Shown piece by piece: positions 45,706 to 57,495 of a stretch of DNA of 64,000 bases. The notes below the pieces were generated by a model, which ran no database searches, was not told where the DNA came from, and saw nothing but the letters and a program-made list of their open reading frames with translations. Source of the DNA: Procambarus clarkii (lineage: Eukaryota > Arthropoda > Malacostraca > Decapoda > Cambaridae). Where the stretch lies: the NCBI RefSeq assembly GCF_040958095.1, contig NC_091185.1, positions 22,677,503 through 22,741,502 on the forward strand. Reading direction: 5' to 3'. The position numbers were made by a program, and so were the translations under genes. Each line of letters begins with the position of its first letter. Position 1 is the first letter of the stretch.

Positions 45706-47029
45706 CACTGTCACATTAATAATCACTGTCACATTAATAATTCTGGAGACTGCTCCATTGAAGCAAACCTTGGCTTTCCTTCCTGTGAGGTAGTCTTCAA
45801 CCCATTTCATGAGTCTCCCCTTGACACCCATGCATGCAAGCTCGTCCAGGATCGCAATCCCCTGTGCTTTGTCAAAGGCTCCTTTGATGTCAACAAATAC
45901 AGAGTACCTAGCCGTGTCATTAGCCAAGTAATTAACTATACAATTTGCTGTGCTCCGTCCTTTAACAAATCCATTGACCCCCTCCCCTAACCTGCCTATT
46001 TTGTGCAACAGTCGGTTTAGGATGATCCTTTCAAGCATCTTCCAAGTGCATGACACGAGACTGATAGGTCTGTAATTGCCAGGGTCATTAGGCTTCGGTA
46101 TGGGAACAATTATTGCGTGTTTCCATTGTGTGGGCAGCACTCCACTTAGGAATGACTTGTTAAACAGGTGGAGTAGTGGATTCCCAGACACTTCACACAG
46201 TGCATTGAGTATGTCGTAGGTGACGCCATCTTCACCAGGTGCTGTACTTTTACCCCTTTTCATAGCGCCCCTTACTTCTAGGGCTGTGATTGGTTCCCCA
46301 TATTCGTCATCACTAGACAGTGCTCTTGTTATCCTAATTCTTCTGTCATCATGTCGCAGGAGCTGTTCCCTGCTGATTTCTGCAGGGAGGGAGGAGGAGG
46401 ATGCTGCATCACTCCACTTGTGAATTAGTTCCTCAGCCTTACCCTGGGGGTCTTTGTGAGCGGCAGGCCGGGCTCTGCCACCCTTAGCTATCTTAATTTT
46501 TGTCCACACTTGTCTTGCAGATGTTTCCCGTCCAATAGAGCTAGTGAACTCAAGCCATTGTCTTTCCCGTTCTTTAATCTTCTCTTCCCTGGCTACTTGA
46601 CACACAGTTTTAAACAATTCTTGGTTACTCTCAGTGGGATGTCTCCGGTACTCTCTACTCATGTCTCGCACATTTGCGTTAAGCATCTTTATGTAACCAT
46701 TCTCATACCATTTTATTTTCTTCCTCTGAGGGTTACTTCGCCCAGGCGTACGGCGCGGAACTCTTTGACAGCTCTCAATTTGGTGATTAAGGTCATCAAC
46801 AAATGTGTCAATGTCTTCTGGGATTTGGTATTCCGTGAACCAGTCACTCATCCTGTTTATGAAGTGTGGCCTCATATCTCGTCCGAGTGATAACCTTTTT
46901 CTTTTATTTGTCTCTTTCTTTCTCTTGCTCATGTCGACGGTGGTAATTAGCGCCCAATGGTCACTACATAAACTGTGCACAATGTGTGTACTGGCATCCG
47001 TGTCCTGTGCTGCAAGCCAGAGGGCTGCT
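45706..47029 (-). pseudogene. LINE (Jockey/I group) fragment: endonuclease end to RT
   Basis: Minus-strand frame open from 47,568 to 45,667. After the minisatellite-encoded part comes a DTDASTHIVHSLCSDHWALI segment, whose SDHW matches the last AP-endonuclease motif. Then the linker, the APGEDGVTYDIL segment, PIPKPNDPGNYRPISLVSC, GFVKGRSTANCIVNYL and box A FVDIKGAFDKA. It stops before box B and the catalytic FADD/YADD. The 3' end abuts the Penelope-like 3' region, where an 18-bp sequence is tandemly duplicated (45,706-45,723 and 45,724-45,741). There are no internal stops in the retained part. Confidence 0.85.
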
Positions 47030-47560
47030 GCAAGTGTACAGCTGCCACGACGCTCCGACCACACCATCTGGGCTGCTGCAAGTGTACAGCTGCCACGACG
47101 CTCCGACCACACCATCTGGGCTGCTGCAAGTGTACAGCTGCCACGACGTTCCGACCACACCATCTGGGCTGCTGCAAGTGTACAGCTGCCACGACGTTCC
47201 GGCCACACCATCTGGGCTACTGCAAGTGTACAGCTGCCACGACGTTCCGGCCACACCATCTGGGCTGCTGCAAGTGTACAGCTGCCACGACGTTCCGACC
47301 ACACCATCTGGGCTGCTGCAAGTGTACAGCTGCCACGACGCTCCGGCCACGCCATCTGGGCTGCTGCAAGTTTACAGCTGCCACGACGTTCCGGCCACAC
47401 CATCTGGGCTGCTGCAAGTGTACAGCTGCCACGACGCTCCGGCCACGCCATCTGGGCTGCTGCAAGTGTACAGCTGCCACGACGTTCCGGCCACACCATC
47501 TGGGCTGCTGCAAGTGTACAGCTGCCACGACGTTCCGGCCACACCATCTGGGCTTTTGTG
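47030..47560. repeat. 48-bp minisatellite, 11 units, in frame with LINE
   Basis: Units of 48 bp (16 codons) beginning CTGCTGCAAGTGTACAGCTG. On the minus strand they read MVWPERRGSCTLAAAQ with minor variants and join the LINE frame without a stop. Other frames are open too because 48 is divisible by three. Confidence 0.93.
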
Positions 47561-47574
47561 TTCCTCATGGCACT

Positions 47575-48130
47575 AAAGAAACTATTTATCCAGCTATCTA
47601 TCCATCTATCTTGCCATCTACCTCTTTATCCATCCATGTATCTATTCATCCAACTTCTATCTATTCATGCACCTATCCATTTATTCACCCATCCTCTAAG
47701 ATTCCTCTATCTTTATATCCATCTATTTGTATTCTATGACTCTATTCATCCATCTATCTATCCATTGATCGATTCCTCCATCTACTCATTTTTCAATCTA
47801 TTCATATATTTGTCCATCAATCTACTCACCTATCAATCTATCTCACTATACATTCGCCTGTCCATACAGCTACCTATTTATACATCTACCTATCCAAGTA
47901 TCCCTCGATCTCTGTGTCAATCCATCTATCTTTCTGTCAATTCATCCATCTATCTATCTGTGTATCCATTCATCTCACTATCCATTCGTATACTCATTCA
48001 TCTATGTACCCATTCATTTATCCATCATTCCATCCATCTATTCATCTATTTACCCATTTATCAAACCATCTCCTGTCTTCACACCTCTGTCTCCCCCGGT
48101 CTCTGTCTTTTTCTGTATCTCTCTGTCTGT
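47575..48130. repeat. ATCT/ATCC tetranucleotide-rich microsatellite
   Basis: Degenerate ATCTATCC and CATCTATT words over about 550 bp. A 489-codon open frame through this region is a composition artefact. From 48,131 to 50,250 there is AT-rich unique sequence with no gene, apart from the inverted repeat noted separately. Confidence 0.85.
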
Positions 48131-48526
48131 GGTTTTCTCTGTTTAGGTCTTTCTCTGTTTATTTCTGTCTATTTTTCTGTTTATTTCTCTGGCTCTGTCT
48201 CCCTCTCATCAAAACAAAAAAAATCTACCACTGCCGTGTCGGTGGTCGCTGGTAGGAGGAGCGCACCGGTGTGAAATATTAGACAATATAGTTACCTTCT
48301 TTACACTGAGATAAGGCAAGGCTTGAGAAGCCTTTTAAAGCTGTTGGAGGATCGTTTGTTTGCATGTGACATTGGGAAAAGTATGGACAACAAATAATTT
48401 TTGTTAAATTTTCCGACATCAGTGAATAATTGTGTATACTACTATAAGACAAAATCGTTTTAAAATGGATGTTTTAGCTCTTGTAGTCGGCGGGCAGAGT
48501 AAGGAGCCAATAGGTTGGTTGCAGAA

Positions 48527-49398
48527 AAGTTGTTCAATGTCAACCAATATTTTTTGACTAGTTGTATATGAAAAGGGCTGCAATTGTCCCAAGTTTCAGT
48601 ACTTCAGCGTAAATAGAAAGGGAGATTTTTTTTTCAAAGACTTTTACACATTTTAAGTCTTAATAAATAAACACACGTTTCAGATATAATTATTCTGTGA
48701 CACTTTTCTGACACATTAGCATATAATAAAGGATTGGTAGATAGATATTTTCCAAAACATCTTTAGTTTTCCTAATACAAATTTTCAAAGTTCCCCCAAA
48801 ATTGTGCAAATATGGCATGTTTATTGCTATTATAAAATGAATAAATGAACTTAGAGAAAAAAGCTATTAACAACATTTAGAGACATGCACTTTACATACA
48901 CTGTGTAAGTTTCATGTAAATTTAATAAAAAATGGAAAAGTTATTTGAACATTTATGTTATTGAAAAAAAACAAGCAAATAATAAAGTCTAAGGTTCTAA
49001 AATCTTTGGCTGAGGTTGACATCAACCAATTTTCTCCAAAATTGGCATCCTTACAGATATGCTTACGTGCAGTCAGGTGTACAAGTTTCATGCAAATCGT
49101 CCGATAGAAAGAAGAAAAAAAATATTTTAAAAACAAAAAAAAATAACTTAATTTTTTTTCCAATTAAACTAATTATAATACATTTTTAATATATGCTATT
49201 GTGATAGCAAAGAGTCATAGATATGATTTCAGTTGATCCTTTTGTTTGATAATCGTTTTTGACCATTTTGGTATAAATTTAACACTTGAATCAAGTATTT
49301 TTATTATCCCTTCCTTTGATTCCTCGATGCTGAAACTTGGACCAGATGAAACACTTTTCATATACAACTTGTCAAAAAAGTTTGATTGAAATCGAACG
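48527..49398. repeat. Diverged inverted repeat pair, about 75-bp arms
   Basis: The arm at about 48,527-48,600 contains TAGTTGTATATGAAAAGGG and CCAAGTTTCAGTACTTC. The arm at about 49,325-49,398 carries the reverse complement with differences (GATGCTGAAACTTGG, TTTTCATATACAACTTGTCA). This could be the terminal repeats of a small DNA transposon or two opposed copies of a family. Boundaries are not clear. Confidence 0.4.
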
Positions 49399-50250
49399 AG
49401 TTTTCATTTATTGCATTTTTAGGCAAATTGGAATTTATTGCTCCCTCTAATTAGAGGACTTCGTGAGGGTTCTTAATTAATTAATAATGTGATCCCGGCA
49501 CACTGTTCCCTTTATTAATTTTAGCGACCCTGAATAGCCTATGTTCATCCCATACCCCAGACTATGTCCCCTACACATTTGGACAAGGATACCTGCTAGC
49601 GTCTGGCCTCCAACTTTGGACAGAAAGACAGACAAACAGACGGACATTCTCTCTCTTATAGTACAGATTAAATCTGCTGGGATAAAACTTGCTTTGAGGA
49701 TCTCTTTAAATTATTATTGAATCATTCATCGGTAACCTTTCAAAATGATCGTTTCCACTTAAGAATCTTCCATATTTTCCTTGGACTAACAACATTAGAC
49801 CAGAGAACCACCGCGTGAGCCTCTACTTTTCACAATCCATATATATGATATTTATTTGTAATTAGAATTTTGTTATCAAAGCATTACTCGATTCACTCAG
49901 TTACTGTCTGAATACTCGCTCACCATGTTAGGCTGCACTGATATTCTCACACTAACTTTGTTAAAACTTTGGAAATGTAAAATTATGTGTTATATACTGT
50001 TCGGTTCTGTGAGTAAGAACAGTAATATATGTAACAAATTTCCATGTAATTTAATGGACGAGGGATCGCTGGATCGTTTCCATCGTAGATTATAAACATG
50101 TACAAGTATTTATACCCAACCAAATATGTATTTTGTTGGCTGTAAATTGGAAGCGAATCACTTTGGCTAATACCTTTTTCTGCTATTTCTTGTATAATTA
50201 TGTACTTATGTTGTTATGTTCTGAAGCTCTTACACTGTACCGTCTTACAG

Positions 50251-50322
50251 GTACATCAAGGCCAGTGAGATCTTCGGCCTGGAGTCCGCGGTTATGGCTC
50301 AGTACTCCACCCTCACCACACT
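50251..50322 (+). CDS. 72-bp phase-2 exon encoding one LRR-like unit (LGR-like)
   Basis: Bounded by acceptor TGTACCGTCTTACAG and donor CT|GTAAGTGTGAG, both strong. The length is exactly 24 codons. In phase 2 it encodes YIKASEIFGLES followed by AVMAQYSTLTTL, with G/C-ending codons typical of coding sequence. The other open phase gives a Pro/Ser-rich peptide. Spliced to 18,840, it extends the LRR cap without a stop, and the Leu/Ile spacing fits one leucine-rich repeat. In vertebrate glycoprotein-hormone receptors, exons 2-8 are each one repeat of 69-78 bp with phase-2 introns; this exon fits that rule. No further LRR exon is visible in the remaining 13.7 kb. Confidence 0.6.
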
Positions 50323-50344
50323 GTAAGTGTGAGTCCTTGTACTA

Positions 50345-51060
50345 CCACTGGGCGTCCATGTGGGTGTGTGTACTCCTTCTGAGCGCCCATGTGGGTGTGT
50401 GTACCCCTTGACCTACCACTGGGCGCCCATGTGGGTGCGTGTACGCCTTCTGGGCGCCCATGTGGGTGTGTGTACCCCTTGTACTACCACTGGGCGCCCA
50501 TTTGAGTGCATGTACTCCCGATGGGCGCCCATGTGGGTGCGTGTACTGTCGCTGGGTGCCCATGTGGGTGCGTGTACTCCTACTGGGCGCCCATGTAAGT
50601 GCGTGAACTGTCGCTGGGCGCCCATGTAAGTGTGTGTACTCCTACTGGGCGCCCATGTGGGTGCGTGTACTCCTGCTGGGTGCCCATGTAAGTGCGTGTA
50701 CTCCTACTGGGCGCCCATGTGGGTGCGTGTACTGTCGCTGGGCGCCCATGTGGGTGTGTGTACTCCTGCTGGGCGCCCATGTGAGTGTGTGTACTCCTGC
50801 TGGGCGCCCATGTGAGTGTGTGTACTCCTGCTGGACGCCCATGTGAGTGTGTGTACTCCCGATGGGCGCCCATGTGGGTGCGTGTACTGTCGCTGGGCGC
50901 CCATGTGGGTGCGTGTACTCCTACTGGGCGCCCATGTGAGTGCGTGTACTCCCGATGGACGCCCATGTGAGTACGTGTACTCCCGATGGGCGCCCATGTG
51001 AGTGCGTGTACTCCCGATGGGCGCCCATGGGAGTACGTGTGCTCTCGCTGGGTGCTGGGC
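50345..51060. repeat. 31-bp minisatellite next to the splice donor
   Basis: About 23 units of 31 bp: CTGGGCGCCCATGTGGGTGT then GTGTACTCCTG. Many units contain ATGTAAGT or ATGTGAGT, resembling a 5' splice site. The array begins about 20 bp after the exon's donor site. Open frames on both strands are shadows. Confidence 0.93.
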
Positions 51061-51177
51061 TGAGTCCACACAGCCTCTGTGGTTGTATCTGTTATGTATC
51101 TTTTTCTTTGTGGAAGAACGTGCAGTGTTGACTCTGTCTTGACCTGTGAGTGTCTATATGTAATTACCTAACTTATA

Positions 51178-51276
51178 TTTGTGAGTGTTTAGATACACTC
51201 ACACAACATTAACCTGTGAGTGTTTAGATACACTCACACAGCTTTGACCATTGAGTGTTAAGATACACTCACACAG
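51178..51276. repeat. Three tandem hairpin units
   Basis: Three copies, about 35 bp apart, of GTGAGTGTTTAGATACACTC-like sequence forming an 8-bp stem (GTGAGTGT/ACACTCAC) with a 6-nt loop at 51,181-51,202 and 51,216-51,237, and a slightly diverged one at 51,252-51,271. Confidence 0.8.
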
Positions 51277-51279
51277 GTT

Positions 51280-54200
51280 TCACCTGCCAGTGTCACTGGC
51301 TGTGACACTGGCAGGTGCAGATGTCACTAGCAGGTGCAGGTGTGACTGGCAGGTGCAGTTGTCACTCGCAGGTGTAGGTGGGACTGGCGGGTGCAGGTGT
51401 CACTGGCAGGTGTAGGTGTGACTGGTAGATGCAGGTGTAACTGGCAGGTGCAGGTGTCACTGGCAGGTGTAGGTGTGACTGGTAGATGCAGGTGTAACTG
51501 GCAGGTGCAGGTGTCACTGGCAGGTGCAGGTGTCACTGGCAGGTGCAGGTGTCACTGGCAGGTGCAGGTGTCACTGGCAGGTGCAGGTGTCACTGGCAGG
51601 TGCAGGTGTCACTGGTAGGTGCATGTGTCACTGGCAGGTGTAGGTGTGACAAGCAGGTGAAGGTGTCACTGGCAGGTGGAGGTGTGACTGGTAGGTGCAG
51701 TTGTCACTGGCAGGTGCAGGTGTCACTGGCAGGTGCAGGTGTCACTGGCAGGTGCAGGTGTGACTGGTAGATGCAGGTGTAACTGGCAGGTGCAGGTGTC
51801 ACTGGCAGGTGCAGATGTCACTGGCGGCTGTAAGTGTGACTGGCAGGTGCAGTTGTCACTGGCAGGTGCAGGTGTGATTGGCAGGTGCAGGTGTGACTGG
51901 CAGGTGCAGGTGTCACTGCCGGCTGTAGGTGTGACTGGCAGCTGTAGGTTTCACTGTCCGGTGCAGGTGTCACTGGCGGGTGCAGGGGTGACTGACAGGT
52001 GCAGGTGTGACTTGTAGATGCAGGTGTCACTGGCAGGTGCAGATGTCACTGGCAGGTGCAGGTGACACTGGCAGGTGCAGATGTCATTGGCAGGTGCAGG
52101 TGTGACTGGCAGGTGCAGGTGTGACTGGCAGGTGCAGGCGACACTGACAGGTGCAGATGTCACTGGCAGGTGTTGGACTGACTGGCAGGTGCATGTGTCA
52201 CTGGTAGGTGTAGGTGTGACTGGCAGGTGCAGGTGTCAATGGCAGGTGAAGATGTGACTGGCAATTGCAGGTGACACTGGCAAGTGCAGGTGTGACTGGC
52301 AGGTGCATGTGTCACTTTTATGGTATATGTGTCTCTGGCAGGTGCAGGTGTAACTGGCATGTGCAGGTGTGACTGGCAGGTGAAGGTGACACTGGCAGGT
52401 GTGACTGGAAAATATAGGTGTGACTGGCAGGTGCAGGTGTGGTTGGCAGGTGCAGGTGTGGTTGGTAGGTGCAGGTGTGACTGGCAGGTGCTGGTGTGAC
52501 TGGTAGGTGCTGGTGTGACTGGTAGAAGAATGGGTCAATAATAGGTGCAGGTGTAACTGGCAGTCGCAAGTGCTACTGGCAAATGTCGATGTCATTTGCA
52601 GGTGTATGAGTGACTAGCAGGTGCAGGTGTGACTGGCAGGTGTAGGTGAGACTCAAAGGTGCAGGTGTCACATGCAGGTGCAGGTGTCACTGGCAGGTGT
52701 AGATATCACTGGCAGGAGTAGGTGTCACTGATAGGTGCAGGTGTGACTGGCAGTGACAGGTGTCACAGGCAGGCGCAGGTGTAACTGTTTGATTCAGGTG
52801 TGACTGGAAGGTGCAGGTGTCACAGGCAGGTGCAGGTGTAACTGGCAGGTGAAAGAGTGATTGGCTGGTGCAGGTGTGACTGACAGGTGTAGGTATCACT
52901 GGTAGGTGCAGTTTTCACTGGCAGGTGCAGGTGTCACTGGCAGGTGAAGGTGTGACTGACAGATGCAGATGTGACTAGCAGGTGATGGTGTGACTGATAG
53001 ATGCAGGTGTGACTGATAGATGCAGGTGTGACTGGCAGGTGCAGGTGTGACTTGCAGGTGCAGGTGCATACTGGCAGGTGCAGGTGTCACTAGCAGGTGC
53101 AGGTGCCATTGGCAGGAGCAGGTGTCACCGGCAGATGCAGGTGTCACCAGCAAGTGCAGGTGTCACTGGAAGGTGCAGATGTCACTGGCAAGTGAAGGAG
53201 TGACTGAAAGATTCAGATGTCTCTGGCAGGTGAAGGTGTGACTTGCAGGTGCATGTGTCACTGGCAGGTGTAGGTGTCACTGGCAGGTGCAGGTGTGAGT
53301 GAAAGGTGTTGGTGTCACTGGCAGGTGCAGGTGTCACTGGCAGGTGCAGGTGTCTTTGGCAGGTGTAGGTGTCACTGGCAGGTGCACGTGTCTTTGGCAG
53401 GTGTAGGTGTCACTGGCAGGTGCAGGTGTGAGTGAAAGGTGTTGGTGTCACTGGCAGGTGCAGGTGTCACTGGCAGGTGCAGGTGTCACTAGCAGGTTCA
53501 TATAACACTGGCAGGTGTAGGTACTGGCAAGTGCAGGTGTCACTGGCAGGTTCATATAACACTGGCAGGTGCAGGTGTCACTTTCAGGTGCAGGTGTCAC
53601 TGGCAAGTACAGGTTTCACTGGCAGGTGTAGGTTTGACTGGCAGGTACAGATGTGACTGGCAGGTGCAGGTGTCACTGGCAGGTATATTTGTCACTGGTG
53701 GGAACAGGTGTAACTGGCAGATGCAGGTGACACTGCCAGGTGCACGTGTAACTAGCAGGTGCAGGTGTGATTGGCTGGTGCAGGTGTGTCTTACAGGTGA
53801 AGGTGTGACTGGCAGGTGAAGGTTTGACTGGCAGGAGCAGATGTCACTGACAGGTGCAGGTGTCACTGGCAGGAGTAGGTGTCACTGACAGGTGCAGGTG
53901 TGACTGGCAGTGACAGGTGTGACAGGTGTGACAGTCAGGCGCAGGTGTAACTGGCTGATGCAGGTGTGACCGGCAGATGCAGGTGTCACAGGCAGGTGCA
54001 GGTGTAACTAGCAGGTGCAAATGTGATTGGCTGGTGCAGGTGTGACTGACATGTGAAGGTGTCACTGGTAGGTGCAGGTGTCACTGGCAGGTGAAGGTGT
54101 GACTGACAGATGCAGATGTGACTATCAGGTGATAGTGTGACTGATAGATGCAGGTATGACTGGCAGGTGCATGTGTCACCAGCAGGTGCAGGTGTGACAG

Positions 54201-56745
54201 TCAGGTGCAGGTGTGACTGGCAGGTGAAGGTGTCCCTGGCAGATGTAGATTTCACTAGCGGGTGCAAGTGTGACTGACAGGTGTAGGTGTAACTGGCAGG
54301 GGCAGGTGTCACTGTCAGGTGCAGGTGTCACTCTCAGGTGCAGGTGTCACTGGCAGATGAAGGTGTGACTGGCAGGGGAAGGTGTCACTGGCAGGTGTAG
54401 GTGTGCCTGGCAGGTGCAGGTGTTACTGGCAGGTGCAGGTGTCACTAGCAGGTGCAGGTATCAGTGGCAAGTGCAGGTTTCACTGGCAGATAAAAGTGTC
54501 ACTGAAAGGTGCAGGTGTCACTGGCAGGTGCAAGTGTCAATGGCAGGTGTAGGTGTGACTGGCAGGTGCAGGTTATCCTGGCAGGTGCACATGTCACTGG
54601 CAGGTCCAGGTGTCACTGACAGGTTTACGTGTCACTGGCAGGAGTAGGTGAAACTGGCAGGTGCAGGTGTGATTGGTGGATGTAGGTGCCACTGGCAGGT
54701 TTACGTGTCACTGGCAGGAGTAGGTGAAACTGGCAGGTGCAGGTGTGATTGGTGGATGTAGGTGCCACTGGCAGGTGCATGTGTCATTGGCAGGAGTAGG
54801 TGACACTGGCAGGTACAGGTGTCACTGACTAGTGTAGGTGTGACTGACAGGTGTAGGTGTTACTGGTAGGTACACGTGTCACTGGCAGAAGTAGGTGACA
54901 CTGACAGGTGCAGGTGTCACTTGCAGGTTTAGGTGTCACAAGTAGGTGCAGGTGTGACTGGCAGGTGCAGGTATAACTGGCAGGTGCAGGTGTGACTGGC
55001 AGGTGCAGGTGGGAATGGCAGGTGCAGGTGTGAATGGCAGGTGCAGGTGTCACTTGCAGGTGTAGGTGTCACTGGCTGGTGCAAGTGTGACTGGCAGGCG
55101 TAGGTGTCATAGGCGTGTGCAGTTTTGAGTGACAGGTGCCGGTGTGACTTGCAGATGCAGGTGTGACTGCCAGGTTTACGTGTGACTGGCAGGTGCAGGT
55201 GTGACTGGCAGGTGCAGGTGTGACTTGCAGGTGCAGGTGTTACTGGCAGGTTATTGTGTGACTTACAGGTGCAGGTGTGACTGGCAGGTGCTGGTGTGAC
55301 TTGCAGGTGCAGGTGTTACTGGCAGGTTATTGTGTGACTTACAGGTGCAGGTGTGACTGGCAGGTGCAGGTGTGATTGGTAGGTGCAGGTGTGACTGGCA
55401 GGTGCAGGTGTAACTGGCAGCTGCAGGTGTCACTTGCAGGTGAAGGTGTCACTGGCAGGTGCAGGTGTTACTGGCAGGTGTAAGTGTCACTGGCAGGTGC
55501 CGATGTCAATAGCAGGTGCAGGTGTGATTGGCAGATGCAGGTGTCTCTGGTAAGTTCAGGTGTAACCGGCAGGAGCTTGTGTCACTTGGAAATGCAGGTG
55601 TGACTGGCAGTTGCAGGTGTGACTGGCAGGTGCAAGTGTAACTGCAGGTGCTGGTGTGACTGGCAGGTGCAGGTGTGACTGGCAGGTGCAGGTGTCACTG
55701 GCAGGTGCAGGTGTCACTTGCAGGTGTAGGTGTCACTGGCAGGTTCGGGTATAACTGGCTGGTGCAGGTGTGACTGACAGGTGTAGTGTCACTGGCAGGT
55801 GTAGGTGTGACTGGCAGGGGCAGGTGTGACCTGCAGGTGCAGGCGTCTCTGGCAGGTGCAGGTGTCACTGGCAGGTGTACGTGTCACTGGCAGGTGCAGA
55901 TATCACTAGCAGGTGCAGGTGTGATTGGCAGGTGCAGGTAACACTGGCAGGTGCAGGTGTGACTGGCAGGTGAAGGTGTAACAGGCAAGTATAGGTATGA
56001 CTGGCAGGTGCAGGTGTGACTTGCAGGTGCAGGTGTTACTGGCAGGTGTAGGTGTTACTGGCAGGTGTAGGTGTCACTTGCAGGTGTAAGTGTGACTAGC
56101 AGGTGTAGGTGTCACTGGCATTTGCAGGTTTCACTGGCAGGTGCAGGTTTGATTGGCAATTGCAGGTGTCACTGGCAGGTGCAGGTATGACTGGCAGGTG
56201 CAGGTCTGATTGGCAGGTGCAGGTGTCACCGGCAGGTGTATGTGTCACCGCCAGGTGTAGGTATCAATGGCAGGTGCATGTGTAACTGGCAGGTGAAGGT
56301 TGGCCTGGCAGGTGCAGGTGTCACTGGCATGTCCAGGTGTCACTGGCAAGTGCAGGTGTTACTGCAGCTGTAGGTGTCACTAGCAGGTGCAGGTGTCACT
56401 GGCAGGTGTAGGTGTGACTTGCAGGTGTAGGTGTATCTGGCTGGTGCAGGTGTGACTGGCAGGTGCAGGTGTGACTGGCAGGTGCAGGTGTGACTGCAGG
56501 TGCAGGTGTGACTGGCAGGTGCAAGTGTGACTGGCCAGTGCAGGTGTGACTGGCAGGTGCAAGTGTGACTGGCCAGTGCAGGTGTGACTGGCAGGTGCTG
56601 GTGTAACTGGCAGGTGCAGGTGTCACCTGCAGGTGCAGGTGTCACCTGCAGGTGTAGGTGTCACTGGCAGGTTCAGGTGTCACTGGCAGATGCAGGTATG
56701 ACTTACAGGTGCAGGTGTCACTGACAGGTGACATCTCGGGATGAG
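51280..56745. repeat. 19-bp minisatellite, roughly 285 units
   Basis: About 5.5 kb of 19-bp units, CAGGTGCAGGTGTCACTGG or CAGGTGCAGGTGTGACTGG, with many substitutions. Each unit has one or two CAGGTG words. All long open frames here are shadows. Confidence 0.95.
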
Positions 56746-56765
56746 TGCCAGCACTGTGTGATGTT

Positions 56766-57495
56766 ACAGATACTCATCCTGTTGGTAGTAGTGAACCCCC
56801 CATACCCATCCTGTTGGTGGTAGTGGACCCCCCATACCCATCCTGTTGGTGGTAGTGAACCCCCCATACCCATCCTGTTGGTAGTAGTGAACCCCCCATA
56901 CCCATCCTGTTGGTAGTAGTGAACCCCCCATACCCATCCTGTTGGTAGTAGTGAACCCCCCATACCCATCCTGTTGGTAGTAGTGAACCCCCCATACCCA
57001 TCCTGTTGGTAGTAGTGAACCCCCCATACCCATCCTGTTGGTGGTAGTGGACCCCCCATACCCATCCTGTTGGTGGTAGTGGACCCACCATACCCATCCT
57101 GTTGGGGGTAGTGGACCCCCCATACCCATCCTGTTGGTGGGTAGTGGACCCCCATACCCATCCTGTTTGTGACAGTGGACCCCCCCATACTCATCCTGTT
57201 TGTGGTAGTGGACCCCATACACATCCTGATGGTAGGATTGGACTCCATTGCCATTCTGGTGGTAGTAGTGAACCCCCCATACCCATCATGTTGGTAGTAG
57301 TGAACCCCCCATACCCATCCTGTTGGTGGTAGTGGACCCCCCATACCCATCCTGGTGGTTGCCGTGGACCCCATAAGCATCCTGTTGGTGACAGTGGACC
57401 CCATACCCATCCTGTTGGGGGCAGTGGACCCCATACTCATCCTGTTGGTGGCAGTGGATCCCATACCCATCCTGTTAGTGGTAGTGGACCCCATA
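56766..57495. repeat. 30-bp minisatellite, left segment
   Basis: Units of about 30 bp, CCCATACCCATCCTGTTGGT then GGTAGTGGAC, some with an extra C in the C run. It resumes at 59,455 after an insertion. Confidence 0.93.

Larger units (their letters stand above)
18841..50250 (+). other. Putative 31.4-kb intron of the LGR-like gene
   Basis: It begins GTGAGT (18,841) and ends TGTACCGTCTTACAG (50,250). Both flanking exons are phase 2, so joining them keeps one open frame across the junction. It is packed with minisatellites, Helitron-like elements, LINEs, a BEL/Pao element in antisense orientation and a solo LTR. An alternative donor at 16,372 (CAAG|GTACAT) is also phase 2 and would skip the repeat exon. 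Confidence 0.5.

Noticed and set aside
46805..48274. 489-codon plus-strand frame
   Set aside because: Antisense of the LINE and its minisatellite, fused to an ATCT microsatellite; no coding signature.
51280..56745. CRISPR array appearance (short regular repeats)
   Set aside because: No unique spacers; units are contiguous and degenerate, and the genome is eukaryotic.
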